DNA of 33,444 bases from Kosakonia oryziphila (GCF_900094795.1 NZ_FMBC01000050.1:1-33444), one strand, 5' to 3'; shown: positions 23,868 through 32,523, counted from the first letter of the stretch. The notes: generated from the letters alone by a model not told the origin. Made by a program: numbers and translations.

Positions 23868-24716
23868 ATGAGTGATAACAAAATGAGTGTTCAGGATGTG
23901 ATCGAGCGTATTGCTGCGTCCTATTCTGTCTCCAGCCAGAAGGCGCTCGCCGAAGCGCTGGATGTCCCGGCGAACAATATCAGTAGCTGGATCCAGCGCG
24001 ACAGTGTGCCCTATAAGGCGGTGGTTAAATGCGCACTGGATACTGGCGCAGATTTGCACTGGCTGGTAAGCGGTGAGTTTGCAAATGCAAAATTAACGGA
24101 TAAGCCACAGCCGAAAGGCAAGGCGCTGTACGATGAGATTTTATCGACCGGCGGGCGTCCGGTGCTGCGACGCATCCTCGATGCGTATGGTTTTCAGATG
24201 CAAAAAGATCTCGGCGACCTGCTCGATATCTCCTCCGGTACCATCAGCACCTGGGTGCGGCGTGAGTTTTTCCCCGGCGACGTGGTGGTGACCTGCGCGC
24301 TGGATACCGGTGTCTCGTTGAACTGGCTGGCGACCGGGAAAGGAGAAATGTATCCGGCTCCGGCGCCGGCGGTGCAAAGTGACGCCGTGCTGAGCATTCC
24401 GAAATTCCGTCTGGAATCCGGCGAGCTGAAAGAGGCGGGCATCTGGGCGCTGGATCGCAGCCTTGCGCCGTCTTCGACGGAAGGGCTGAATTTTATCGAA
24501 GGGCTGAATGCGGCCTGGCTGGTTGATACCTCGGCGCAGAAAATTGGCAACGGGCGCTGGTTTATTAGTATCGACGATGCGCTGGATGTGTTTGATGTGG
24601 TGCGGCTGCCGGGCGGCAAAGTACGCCTGACGAATAACGCGGTCGATTTCGAATGTGGTGTGTCAGAGGTTGCGCCGTTCGGCGTGGTGGTTTTTACGCT
24701 GGAAAAACATGTGTAA
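23868..24716 (+). CDS. 186-type CI repressor with duplicated N-terminal domain
   Basis: The 282-residue protein has two successive Phage_CI_repr helix-turn-helix domains (about 10-69 and 101-161). Both end in near-identical segments, CALDTGADLHWLVSG and CALDTGVSLNWLATG. The C-terminal domain (about 175-282) contains AWLVDTSAQKIGNGRWFISI and VRLPGGKVRLTNNAVDFEC, matching the 186 CI oligomerisation domain. No Ser-Lys LexA-type cleavage centre is evident, so induction probably needs an antirepressor. 186 CI has 192 residues and one DNA-binding domain. The start is uncertain: ATG 23856, 23868 or 23883; 23868 has GGTG upstream. Confidence 0.85.
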   Translation: MSDNKMSVQDVIERIAASYSVSSQKALAEALDVPANNISSWIQRDSVPYKAVVKCALDTGADLHWLVSGEFANAKLTDKPQPKGKALYDEILSTGGRPVLRRILDAYGFQMQKDLGDLLDISSGTISTWVRREFFPGDVVVTCALDTGVSLNWLATGKGEMYPAPAPAVQSDAVLSIPKFRLESGELKEAGIWALDRSLAPSSTEGLNFIEGLNAAWLVDTSAQKIGNGRWFISIDDALDVFDVVRLPGGKVRLTNNAVDFECGVSEVAPFGVVVFTLEKHV

Positions 24717-24722
24717 GCAGCA

Positions 24723-25772
24723 ATGACGGTTAGCAAACAGAAAAACGGCAAGTGGCTGTGCGAACTGTACCCGCAGGGACGGGAAGGGCGGCGTATTCGT
24801 CGGCAGTTTAATACCAAAGGCGAGGCCGAAGCGTTTGAATCCTGGACGAAACAGGAGGCGCAGGAGAAGCCGTGGCTGGGCGAAAAAGAGGATCGCCGGC
24901 GTTTAAGCGAGCTGATCACGCTGTGGTTTAAGCTGCATGGCCAGTCGCTGGCGGCGAGCAAGTCGCGGATGGCGAAGCTGGAGATTGTCTGTCGCGGGTT
25001 GGGCGATCCGGTCGCCTCGCGGCTGACTGCCAAAGCGTGGGCGCACTATCGCGATCAGCGTTTGAGCGGCGAAATCGACAACGGTTATACGCCGGACAAA
25101 GCAAAGTGGAAGGTGAAACCGGTAACGGTCAACCGCGAGCAGCAATATCTGAGCGCGGTGTTTAACGAACTGCGACGGTTGGGTGAGTGGACGCTGCCGA
25201 ACCCGATTGAAAACGTGCGTATTTTTCGCGAAAAAGAGCGGGAAATGACGTGGCTGACGCAGCCGCAAATCATCACTCTGCTGGCGGCCTGTGAACGCTA
25301 CGGCCATGCTGATTTAACCCTTGTGGTGAAAATTTGCCTGGCTACCGGCGCGCGCTGGCGCGAGGCGGAAAACCTCAATCGCTCGCAGCTTGCAGCGAAT
25401 AAAATCACCTTTATCAAAACCAAAGGTGGGCGCAACCGGACAGTACCGATCCCGCCGTGGCTTTTTGACGAGCTATCGCCACTGCAAGGGCAGATGTTCC
25501 AGCCGTGCTATGGGGAATTCAGCAAAATGCTGGCCACCACCGATATCTCGCTGGCTGAAGGGCAGAAAACCCACGTTCTGCGTCACACTTTTGCCGCACA
25601 CTTCATGACCAATGGCGGCAATATTCTCGTGCTGCAACGTATTCTTGGCCATGCCAATATCCGTGAAACCATGCGCTACGCCCACTTTGCGCCCGATCAT
25701 CTTGAAGAGGCGGTGATGCTCAACCCGCTATCGCAACTTTATGGCGGCAAAATGGCGGCAGATGTTGCATAA
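24723..25772 (+). CDS. int: Prophage integrase, tyrosine recombinase
   Basis: The 349-residue P2-type integrase has an N-terminal arm-binding domain (KQKNGKWLCELYPQGREGRR), a SAM-like core-binding domain (about 60-160) and a complete catalytic set. Catalytic residues are R211 in ATGARWREA, K234 region, H284-x-x-R287 in HVLRHTF, H310 in LGHANI and Y319 in RETMRYAHF. It starts 6 bases after the repressor stop, so the two are co-expressed. The 3' end contains attR, and the last three codons plus stop lie beyond the core in host-side sequence. Confidence 0.95.
   Translation: MTVSKQKNGKWLCELYPQGREGRRIRRQFNTKGEAEAFESWTKQEAQEKPWLGEKEDRRRLSELITLWFKLHGQSLAASKSRMAKLEIVCRGLGDPVASRLTAKAWAHYRDQRLSGEIDNGYTPDKAKWKVKPVTVNREQQYLSAVFNELRRLGEWTLPNPIENVRIFREKEREMTWLTQPQIITLLAACERYGHADLTLVVKICLATGARWREAENLNRSQLAANKITFIKTKGGRNRTVPIPPWLFDELSPLQGQMFQPCYGEFSKMLATTDISLAEGQKTHVLRHTFAAHFMTNGGNILVLQRILGHANIRETMRYAHFAPDHLEEAVMLNPLSQLYGGKMAADVA
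25741..25761 (+). repeat. attR core of the prophage, inside the int 3' end
   Basis: The 21 bases match attL at 6335-6355 in 20 positions. They encode the GGKMAA end of the integrase. Host DNA begins at or after this point; DUF2946 follows 200 bases later. Confidence 0.7.
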
Positions 25773-25960
25773 CGCTGCAATTCTCTGCATGAAAAAGGAT
25801 TTTATACCCTGATAAAAAAGGATAAATCGTTGAATGCTGCAAGTGGCGACAAAAGCGTCTTAACTAAGTTTTTTGCTGCGGTTACCTTTTCTTTTTCGAA
25901 ATAATTTAACCTACTGGTGATGATTAATTTACAATGCGGCCTCGATCGGGAGGAGATGCG

Positions 25961-26371
25961 GTGAAGAACGTTTTTCATCAATGGGCAGCAAAACGCTCAG
26001 CCACATGGCTGGCGCTGTTTGCGATCTTGCTGATCATCATCGCCCCGCTGATTTCCGTCTCCCTGCAACAAGATCCAATGAGTGCCATGCCGGGTATGCA
26101 TCACGAGATGAGCATGCCGATGCATCATGAGATGTCCTCTCAGCCGGAAAACCATCCGCAAACTTCACTGCCTGTTGATCACGCTGAAGCCTGTGGCTAC
26201 TGCGTCTTGCTGGCGCATGTACCTGGCCTGATCCTGCTGGTTGCAGTGTTACTGTTGGGGCGTGCATTGCGCATTTGCCTGACGCCCGCTCGCTCGCTGG
26301 TCAGTGAGTGGCACTTCTTCCCCTGGCTTTGCCCTGACACGCGCGCGCCGCCGCTTTTCTGCTTTTCCTGA
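25961..26371 (+). CDS. DUF2946 membrane protein with Met/His-rich metal-binding segment
   Basis: The 136-residue protein has an N-terminal membrane segment (about 13-33), a periplasmic stretch rich in Met and His (MSAMPGMHHEMSMPMHHEM, about 42-60), a CGYC motif in the DUF2946 core, and a second membrane segment. I choose GTG 25961, which lies 7 bases after GGAGGA; the ATG 27 bases upstream has no ribosome site and only adds arginine-rich residues. Such proteins commonly accompany TonB-dependent copper receptors and PepSY proteins, so copper or another soft metal is the likely ligand (inference). Confidence 0.82.
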   Translation: MKNVFHQWAAKRSATWLALFAILLIIIAPLISVSLQQDPMSAMPGMHHEMSMPMHHEMSSQPENHPQTSLPVDHAEACGYCVLLAHVPGLILLVAVLLLGRALRICLTPARSLVSEWHFFPWLCPDTRAPPLFCFS

Positions 26372-26433
26372 CATTTATAAAAGGCCGTTAGCCTTTGCAT
26401 AACGGCACACTCTGACTATTCCTGAGGAAAAGT

Positions 26434-27798
26434 ATGACTTCCTGCACCCCGCGTGTGGCGTGGCTGAATTTGCTGCGACGCCTGCATTTTTATATTGGCC
26501 TGTTTGTCGGGCCTTTTATCTTCATCGCGGCCCTGAGCGGCACGCTGTACGTGGCGACGCCACAACTGGAAAATGTCCTCTACAGTGATGCGCTATACGG
26601 TGTGTCCTCCGGTACGCGTCAGCCGCTTGCTGAGCAGATTGCTGTTGCTGAACAGGTGACCGGTGGCTATCTGCGTTTGCATGCTGTGCGGCCTGGCCTT
26701 GCCGACAACGCTACCACTCGCGTGATGTTTGCTGATCCGCAACTTGGCGTGTCGGAAAACCGCGCCATCTTTATCGATCCGGTGACGTTACAGGTGAAGG
26801 GTGATATGACGGTGTACGGTACCAGTGGTATTTTGCCGCTGCGCCAGTGGATCGACTATTTTCACCGCTCACTGCTGCTGGGCAATGCGGGCCGCCTCTA
26901 CAGTGAGCTTGCCGCTTCATGGATGTGGGTGGCGGCGCTGGGCGGGATTGCACTGTGGTTTTTCACGCGCCCGAAACGGCGGATAAATAATGCAGTGCAA
27001 AATCATCGCCGCCTGCATGTGGTGCTCGGCTGGAGCCTGCTGGCCGGTATGCTGCTGTTTTCTGCCACCGGCCTGACGTGGTCACAGTGGGCGGGGGGCA
27101 ATGTCAATAGTCTGCGTGCGGCTTTCGGCTGGATGACGCCGCAGGTTAACACGCAGCTTGATGGCGCAGCGATGGCGAGCGATCCCCATGCGGAGCATCA
27201 TCTGCATCCTGCGGGCATGAAAATGCCGGAAATGGCGCTGAATTTGGTGCAATTTGATGAAGTGTTACAAGTTGCCCGACAGGCCGGAATTGCTGCCAGC
27301 AAACTGGAGATCCGCCCACCGCGCAGTATGGATCAAGCGTGGACGGTGACAGAAATCGATCGCGGCTGGCCAACGCAGGTCGATGCGGTAGCAATTAATG
27401 GCAGCACGCTGGCGGTGGTTGATCACACTCGGTTTGCCGACTTCCCGTTGATGGCGAAACTGACGCGTTGGGGCGTCGATTTTCATATGGGAGTGTTATT
27501 CGGCCTTGCGAACCAGTTATTACTGATCCTTTTCGGTGCTGCGCTGTGCGTGATGATCGTGGTTGGCTACCGTTTGTGGTGGATTCGCCGACCGGCAGGT
27601 GCTGCGGTTAATCCGGCGGCAACCTTGCTTTCCAGCTGGCAGAGTTTGAGCCGGACAGGGCGCTTTAGCACACTGGTCATCGCGCTGCTGCTGGGGATCA
27701 TGTTGCCGGTGATGGGCGGCAGTCTGCTGCTGTTTATACTGATTGATGCCCTGCGCTGGAAACGTGCCGTACAGCGTTCAGCCAGCGCGCAAGCATAA
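26434..27798 (+). CDS. PepSY-associated TM protein (PiuB family)
   Basis: The 454-residue protein has the PiuB/PepSY_TM layout: membrane helices near 17-40, 160-178, 192-214, 350-380 and 415-442, with periplasmic PepSY domains between. Conserved membrane His residues are visible in RRLHFYIGLFVGP, DYFHRSL, NHRRLHVVLGW and GVDFHMGVLFG, as in putative heme-binding ferric or cupric reductases. A Met/His-rich insert (PHAEHHLHPAGMKMPEM, about 251-267) echoes that of the preceding gene. GAGGAAAAGT precedes the ATG, 62 bases after DUF2946; the two are probably one transcript for metal reduction or uptake. Confidence 0.87.
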   Translation: MTSCTPRVAWLNLLRRLHFYIGLFVGPFIFIAALSGTLYVATPQLENVLYSDALYGVSSGTRQPLAEQIAVAEQVTGGYLRLHAVRPGLADNATTRVMFADPQLGVSENRAIFIDPVTLQVKGDMTVYGTSGILPLRQWIDYFHRSLLLGNAGRLYSELAASWMWVAALGGIALWFFTRPKRRINNAVQNHRRLHVVLGWSLLAGMLLFSATGLTWSQWAGGNVNSLRAAFGWMTPQVNTQLDGAAMASDPHAEHHLHPAGMKMPEMALNLVQFDEVLQVARQAGIAASKLEIRPPRSMDQAWTVTEIDRGWPTQVDAVAINGSTLAVVDHTRFADFPLMAKLTRWGVDFHMGVLFGLANQLLLILFGAALCVMIVVGYRLWWIRRPAGAAVNPAATLLSSWQSLSRTGRFSTLVIALLLGIMLPVMGGSLLLFILIDALRWKRAVQRSASAQA

Positions 27799-27813
27799 GT
27801 AAAAGGCACTGCT

Positions 27814-27831
27814 TGTAAACTTATAATTACA
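27814..27831. promoter_or_regulatory. TyrR box upstream of aroF
   Basis: TGTAAA-cttata-ATTACA differs from the TyrR consensus TGTAAA-N6-TTTACA in one base. Two weaker copies lie at 27866-27883 and 27889-27906, the latter overlapping the -35 box. The E. coli aroF promoter likewise has three TyrR boxes, through which tyrosine represses transcription. Confidence 0.75.
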
Positions 27832-27892
27832 CTCAGTGCCGTAATAAGGCACAATAAATTGGCTGTGTAAATAAAATGGTACGTTTTGTGGA

Positions 27893-27920
27893 TTGAAATC
27901 TTTACCGTATGTGGTATGGT
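27893..27920 (+). promoter_or_regulatory. aroF promoter
   Basis: TTGAAA (27893-27898), 16 bases and TATGGT (27915-27920) align with the E. coli aroF promoter. The start is predicted near 27927, leaving a leader of about 50 bases. Confidence 0.8.
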
Positions 27921-27978
27921 TACGCCATCCTCTGCGGAGGAACCCTTATCGCAAAACGAGTCATACAGGATCGCCATC

Positions 27979-29049
27979 ATGCAAAAAGACGCGCTGAACA
28001 ACGTACATATCACTGACGAACAGGTTTTGATCACCCCGGAACAATTGAAAGCGGCTTTTCCGCTGACTATTGAGCAGGAAGCGCAAATCGCTCAGTCCCG
28101 CCAGACCATCTCCAACATCATTGCCGGAAAAGATCCGCGCCTGCTGGTGGTGTGTGGCCCTTGCTCGATTCACGATCCTGAAGCCGCGATTGAATATGCT
28201 CGTCGATTTAAAGCCCTTTCCGCAGAGGTCAGCGATAGCCTCTATCTGGTGATGCGCGTCTATTTTGAAAAACCCCGTACCACCGTTGGCTGGAAGGGGC
28301 TGATTAACGATCCGCACATGGATGGCTCGTTTGATGTGGAAGCTGGCCTGAAGATCGCGCGTCAACTGCTGGTGGAACTGGTGAGTATGGGCCTGCCGCT
28401 GGCGACCGAAGCGCTGGATCCGAACAGCCCGCAGTTCCTCGGTGACTTGTTTAGCTGGTCGGCAATTGGCGCACGCACCACTGAATCCCAGACGCACCGC
28501 GAAATGGCGTCCGGTTTGTCGATGCCAGTCGGTTTCAAAAACGGCACCGACGGTAGTCTGGCGACGGCAATTAATGCCATGCGCGCAGCGTCAATGCCAC
28601 ACCGTTTTGTTGGTATCAACCAGGCCGGACAGGTTTGCCTGCTGCAAACCCAGGGTAACCCGGATGGGCATGTGATCCTGCGCGGTGGCAAAGCACCGAA
28701 CTACAGCCCGGCGGATGTCGCGCAGTGTGAAAAAGAGATGGAACAGGCGGGACTGAAACCGTCGCTGATGGTAGATTGCAGTCATGGTAATTCCAACAAA
28801 GATTACCGTCGCCAGCCTGCCGTTGCCGAATCTGTGGTGGCACAGATCAAAGATGGCAACCGCTCGATTACCGGTCTGATGATTGAAAGCAACATTCATG
28901 AAGGCAATCAATCCTCAGAGCAGCCGCGCTGCGCCATGAAGTACGGCGTTTCTGTGACGGATGCCTGCATTAGCTGGGAATCGACCGAAGCGCTGTTGCG
29001 TGAGATCGATAAAGATCTGCGTAATAGTCTGGCGGCGCGTTTCGCTTAA
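27979..29049 (+). CDS. aroF: AroF, tyrosine-sensitive DAHP synthase
   Basis: AroF condenses phosphoenolpyruvate and erythrose 4-phosphate in the first step of the shikimate pathway and is inhibited by tyrosine. The 356-residue protein shows LLVVCGPCSIHDPE, RVYFEKPRTTVGWKGLINDP, SWSAIGARTTESQTHREMASG and MVDCSHGNSNKDY, containing the metal and substrate ligands. ATG 27979 (MQKDALNNVHI) matches the E. coli start; the upstream frame runs through the promoter. tyrA follows at 9 bases. Confidence 0.97.
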   Translation: MQKDALNNVHITDEQVLITPEQLKAAFPLTIEQEAQIAQSRQTISNIIAGKDPRLLVVCGPCSIHDPEAAIEYARRFKALSAEVSDSLYLVMRVYFEKPRTTVGWKGLINDPHMDGSFDVEAGLKIARQLLVELVSMGLPLATEALDPNSPQFLGDLFSWSAIGARTTESQTHREMASGLSMPVGFKNGTDGSLATAINAMRAASMPHRFVGINQAGQVCLLQTQGNPDGHVILRGGKAPNYSPADVAQCEKEMEQAGLKPSLMVDCSHGNSNKDYRRQPAVAESVVAQIKDGNRSITGLMIESNIHEGNQSSEQPRCAMKYGVSVTDACISWESTEALLREIDKDLRNSLAARFA

Positions 29050-29058
29050 GAGGTTGTT

Positions 29059-30180
29059 ATGGTTGCTGAATTGACCGCACTACGCGATCAAATTGATGAA
29101 GTGGATAAGGCGCTGCTGGGGTTGCTGGCGCGCCGTCTGGAGCTGGTGGCCGAAGTTGGCGAAGTAAAAAGCAAATATGGCTTGCCGATCTATGTGCCGG
29201 AACGTGAAGCCTCAATGCTGGCTTCACGCCGCAAAGAGGCTGAACTGCTCGGCGTTCCGCCGGATCTGATTGAAGATGTGCTGCGTCGCGTGATGCGTGA
29301 ATCTTATTCCAGCGAAAATGACAAAGGTTTTAAAACCCTGTGTCCTGAAATGCGGCCGGTGGTGATTGTCGGCGGTGCAGGTCAGATGGGGCAACTGTTT
29401 GCCAAAATGTTAACACTGTCGGGTTATCAGGTTCGCATTCTGGAGAAAGAGGACTGGGCGCGGGCGGGCGAACTGCTGGCCGATGCTGGCATGGTGATTG
29501 TCAGTGTGCCGATCCACGTGACCGAACAAGTGATAGGCCAACTGCCGCCGTTGCCGGACGACTGTATTCTGGTCGATCTGGCATCGGTGAAAAGCGGTCC
29601 GTTGCAGGCGATGTTGTCGGCGCATAAAGGCCCGGTGCTTGGTCTTCATCCAATGTTTGGCCCGGATAGCGGTAGTCTTGCCAAGCAAGTGGTGGTCTGG
29701 TGTGACGGACGTCAGCCAGAGGCTTATCAGTGGTTCCTTGAGCAGATTCAGGTCTGGGGCGCGCGTTTGCATCGCATCAGCGCTGTTGAACACGACCAGA
29801 ATATGGCGTTTATTCAGGCGCTGCGCCACTTCGCGACATTCGCTTACGGGCTGCATCTGGCCGAAGAGAATGTGCAGCTTGAGCAGTTGCTGGCGCTCTC
29901 ATCGCCAATTTATCGTCTGGAGCTGGCAATGGTTGGGCGCCTGTTTGCGCAGGATCCGCAGCTTTACGCAGACATTATTATGTCTTCGTCGAACAATCTG
30001 GCGCTGATCAAGCGTTACTACCAGCGCTTTGGCGAAGCCATCGGGTTGCTGGAGCAGGGCGATAAACAGGCCTTTATCGACAGCTTCCGCAAAGTGGAGC
30101 ACTGGTTTGGCGATTACGCTCAGCGTTTTCAGAACGAAAGCCGTGTATTGCTGCGTCAGGCGAACGATAGCCGCCAGTAA
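29059..30180 (+). CDS. tyrA: TyrA, chorismate mutase/prephenate dehydrogenase
   Basis: This bifunctional enzyme makes prephenate and then 4-hydroxyphenylpyruvate for tyrosine. The N-terminal AroQ mutase domain (about 1-90) contains [20 protein letters not shown]. The dehydrogenase begins with the NAD motif [17 protein letters not shown] (about 99-115) and has [13 protein letters not shown] and [14 protein letters not shown] with catalytic His. Length 373 equals E. coli. It is the second gene of the TyrR-controlled aroF-tyrA unit and ends before a terminator. Confidence 0.97.
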   Translation: MVAELTALRDQIDEVDKALLGLLARRLELVAEVGEVKSKYGLPIYVPEREASMLASRRKEAELLGVPPDLIEDVLRRVMRESYSSENDKGFKTLCPEMRPVVIVGGAGQMGQLFAKMLTLSGYQVRILEKEDWARAGELLADAGMVIVSVPIHVTEQVIGQLPPLPDDCILVDLASVKSGPLQAMLSAHKGPVLGLHPMFGPDSGSLAKQVVVWCDGRQPEAYQWFLEQIQVWGARLHRISAVEHDQNMAFIQALRHFATFAYGLHLAEENVQLEQLLALSSPIYRLELAMVGRLFAQDPQLYADIIMSSSNNLALIKRYYQRFGEAIGLLEQGDKQAFIDSFRKVEHWFGDYAQRFQNESRVLLRQANDSRQ

Positions 30181-30203
30181 AAGAAAAGCCGTTTATACTG
30201 AAA

Positions 30204-30229
30204 AGCCAGTGGTTACCGCTGGCTTTTTT
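30204..30229 (+). terminator. aroF-tyrA terminator
   Basis: GCCAGTGG-tta-CCGCTGGC (one G-U pair) followed by six Ts forms a good Rho-independent terminator 24 bases after the tyrA stop and just before the next gene. Confidence 0.88.
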
Positions 30230-30246
30230 CATTTAAGGGACGCGCA

Positions 30247-31119
30247 ATGGCGGAGTTACAGAAACTGTTTGATTACACAGGTCATCTGCCGGAATGTCCG
30301 ACCTGGAGCGAAGCAGAGCAGGCGCTTTACTGGGCGGATATTCTGGAAGGTGAAATTCATCGTTACCATCTGGCATCTGGCGAACACCGGGTGCTCTCCT
30401 TTCCTGAAGAGGTCGGCTGTTTTGCATTGCGCGAGAAAGGCGGTTTTATCGTGGCAATGCGTAATGCAATCTGGCTGACAGATTCGCACGGCCTGCTGCG
30501 ACAGAAAGTGTGCGACAACCCATCGAATCCGCAACTGGCGCGCTTTAACGATGGCGGCACAGATCATCGGGGACGCTTTTACGCCGGGACATTCTGGGGG
30601 CCAGGCGATTACAACGGCGCTTTGCTATTGCGGGTGGATAACGATCTGACGCCGAAAGTGGTGCAGTGCGATATTCATGGGGCGAATGGTCTGGCATTCA
30701 GCCAGGATCAGCAATGGATGTTTACCTCCGACACGCCCAACGGTGTGATTTATCGTACGCCGCTGGATGAGCAGGGCGAACCTGGGCGTCGGGAAGTGTT
30801 CCGCCGGTTTACTACCGGGGAAGGGATCCCGGATGGTGCGGCGATGGATGTTGAAGGTTGCTACTGGAGCGCGATGTTTGATGGCTGGCGCGTGGCTCGC
30901 TTCTCACCGCAGGGCGAACAGCTTGCAGAGTATCGATTACCGGTACGTTGCCCTACGATGGTCTGCTTTGGCGGCGATGATATGAAAACGCTGTTTATCA
31001 CGACTACGCGGGAAAATATGGAGGAGAAAGAGCTGGCGCGTTATCCGCTTTCTGGCGCTATCTTCACCCTGCCGGTGAACGTGGCAGGGATGAAGAAACC
31101 GCTGTTCAAAGAGTGCTAA
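30247..31119 (+). CDS. SMP-30/gluconolactonase family protein
   Basis: The 290-residue protein is a six-bladed propeller of the SMP-30/lactonase family that hydrolyses sugar lactones with a divalent metal. Metal-ligand segments are visible: Glu in [16 protein letters not shown] (about residue 18), Asn in [19 protein letters not shown], Asn in [16 protein letters not shown] and Asp in [20 protein letters not shown]. The true substrate is unknown. Its own AAGGGA site lies just after the tyrA terminator. The stop overlaps the convergent pheA stop by 4 bases. In E. coli tyrA and pheA are adjacent, so the gene is an insertion relative to that order. Confidence 0.9.
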   Translation: MAELQKLFDYTGHLPECPTWSEAEQALYWADILEGEIHRYHLASGEHRVLSFPEEVGCFALREKGGFIVAMRNAIWLTDSHGLLRQKVCDNPSNPQLARFNDGGTDHRGRFYAGTFWGPGDYNGALLLRVDNDLTPKVVQCDIHGANGLAFSQDQQWMFTSDTPNGVIYRTPLDEQGEPGRREVFRRFTTGEGIPDGAAMDVEGCYWSAMFDGWRVARFSPQGEQLAEYRLPVRCPTMVCFGGDDMKTLFITTTRENMEEKELARYPLSGAIFTLPVNVAGMKKPLFKEC

Positions 31120-32276
31120 ACCGGATCGACCGGCACCACGTTTTCGCTGGGATAGCAGCCAAGCACTTTCAGCGAACGGGTGATATCGCTCAGTTCGCGC
31201 AGTGCTTTTTGCATTTCTGCTGAGTGGAGATTGACCTGCACATCAAGATAGAACATCTCTTCCCATGGATTACCGTGGATCGGACGTGACTCCAGTTTGG
31301 TCATGATCAGATTATGATTGCGCAGTACCAATAGCGCTTCAACCAACGCACCGGCCTGTTGGCCTGTTGCCATCAGTAGTGTGGTTTTTGCTGGAACCTG
31401 TTCTGATACATCAATAGCTTTACGCGCCAGTACGATAAAGCGGGTGATATTCTGTGTCTGGTTCGCCAGGTTACGCTCCAGCACCTGTAAACCATACAGT
31501 GCGCTGCCCGCTTCGCTGCCCAGCGCAGCAACATGTGGTGAGTTCGCCTGCGCCACTTTCTCCATCGCCGCCGAGGTGCTTTCGCAATATTCGATTTTCC
31601 ACTGCGGGTAGTGGTTCAGGAATTGGCTGCACTGCTGGAAAGGCTGCGGGTGGCTGTAAACCGTCTGGATCTGCTCCAGATCTGTTGAACCGGAAACCAG
31701 CACACAGTGATCGATCGGCACTGTCAGCTCACCAACGATCGACAAGCTGGTGTGTTGAAGTAAATCGTACACGTCGTTGATAGCGCCGGAACTGGTATTT
31801 TCCAGCGGCACCACGGCGTAATCTGCCAGGCCGGTTTCGACCTGGTTAAAAATATCGTGAAACTTAAGGCAACCGCTCTCGATAAATTGCTCAAAATGGC
31901 GAGCGGCGTACTGACGCGCCGCGAGGTGCGAATAAGAGCCTTTTGGCCCCAGAAAAGCAATGCGCGCTGAGTGTGGATCGATCTTGTTAAGGTGCTGCTG
32001 GAGCAAGGCTTGCTGAGTCAGGACGGAATCTTCAATGATCAGTTGGAACAGGCGAGTGATGTAATGGGCATCGAGGTGATGCGCTTTGCCCAGTTGGATC
32101 AGGCGCTCCAGTAAATCCCGCTCGCGGTCGATATCGCGCACCGGGCGGTGTGAGTCGAGCTTGGCTTTGCCGACCTCAACGGAGAGCTGGCGGCGCTCTG
32201 CCAGCAGGGTCAGCAACTGCTCATCCAGTGCACTGATCTTTACGCGTAAATCCAGTAAGGGGTTTTCAGCCGTCAT
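31116..32276 (-). CDS. pheA: PheA, chorismate mutase/prephenate dehydratase
   Basis: PheA makes prephenate and then phenylpyruvate. The 386-residue protein has an AroQ mutase domain (about 1-95, [20 protein letters not shown]), a dehydratase domain (about 105-285; [35 protein letters not shown]), then an ACT domain for phenylalanine inhibition. The GALV ([13 protein letters not shown]) and ESRP ([18 protein letters not shown]) motifs are intact. AAGGCAACA precedes the ATG. It is controlled by the pheL attenuator upstream. Confidence 0.97.
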   Translation of the reverse strand: MTAENPLLDLRVKISALDEQLLTLLAERRQLSVEVGKAKLDSHRPVRDIDRERDLLERLIQLGKAHHLDAHYITRLFQLIIEDSVLTQQALLQQHLNKIDPHSARIAFLGPKGSYSHLAARQYAARHFEQFIESGCLKFHDIFNQVETGLADYAVVPLENTSSGAINDVYDLLQHTSLSIVGELTVPIDHCVLVSGSTDLEQIQTVYSHPQPFQQCSQFLNHYPQWKIEYCESTSAAMEKVAQANSPHVAALGSEAGSALYGLQVLERNLANQTQNITRFIVLARKAIDVSEQVPAKTTLLMATGQQAGALVEALLVLRNHNLIMTKLESRPIHGNPWEEMFYLDVQVNLHSAEMQKALRELSDITRSLKVLGCYPSENVVPVDPV

Positions 32277-32295
32277 GTTGTTGCCTTTTATTATT

Positions 32296-32324
32296 AAAAA
32301 AAAAGCCTCCCGGTGTGGGAGGCC
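32296..32324 (-). terminator. pheA attenuator terminator
   Basis: On the minus strand GCCTCCC-acacc-GGGAGGC is followed by nine Ts. It lies between pheL and pheA and is the terminator of the phenylalanine attenuator; stalling at the Phe codons of pheL should favour the antiterminator. Confidence 0.93.
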
Positions 32325-32369
32325 TTATTGTTCGTCTTCGCATTCTTTATCACAAAACGAATCGCCTCC

Positions 32370-32420
32370 CTAATTGGGGAAGGTAAAAAAGAATGCGAAG
32401 AAGAACGGCACACGTTTCAT
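32370..32420 (-). CDS. pheL: PheL, phenylalanine leader peptide
   Basis: The 16-residue peptide [16 protein letters not shown] contains seven Phe residues. E. coli PheL is [15 protein letters not shown], so the Phe array is unchanged while the ends differ. AAAGGAAAT precedes the ATG. Its ribosome position reports charged tRNA-Phe supply and sets termination before pheA. Confidence 0.97.
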   Translation of the reverse strand: [16 protein letters not shown]

Positions 32421-32447
32421 ATAAATTTCCTTTGAGCGACCAAAGTA

Positions 32448-32476
32448 CAGTAACCGCACTGTTTTCGCTCTGTCAA
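32448..32476 (-). promoter_or_regulatory. pheL-pheA promoter
   Basis: On the minus strand TTGACA (32476-32471), 17 bases and TTACTG (32453-32448) form the promoter, about 20-30 bases upstream of the pheL start. The -35 box directly follows the raiA terminator. Confidence 0.75.
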
Positions 32477-32477
32477 T

Positions 32478-32501
32478 AAAAAACGCGCCCGCAGGCGCGT
32501 T
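32478..32501 (-). terminator. raiA terminator
   Basis: AACGCGCC-tgcg-GGCGCGTT followed by TTTT on the minus strand ends raiA, 22 bases past its stop and next to the pheA promoter. Confidence 0.9.
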
Positions 32502-32523
32502 GAATATGGACTCAATATAGAGA

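Larger units (their letters stand above)
6335..25761. mobile_element. Headless P2/186-type prophage; possible R-type tailocin locus
   Basis: The 19.4-kb element is bounded by attL (6335-6355) and attR (25741-25761). It keeps late control (ogr), all major contractile tail genes (D U T E/E' FII FI G H I J W V R X), a full lysis cassette, replication gene A, early genes, a 186-type repressor and integrase. No portal, scaffold, capsid, terminase or head-completion gene (P2 Q P O N M L) and no gene S is present, nor could I find the P2-type cos core. The deletion lies between X (20050) and gene A (20506). Retained coding frames are open apart from the glycosyltransferase cargo at 12562-13433. A P2 genome is about 33 kb, so about 14 kb less is present here. 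Confidence 0.85.
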
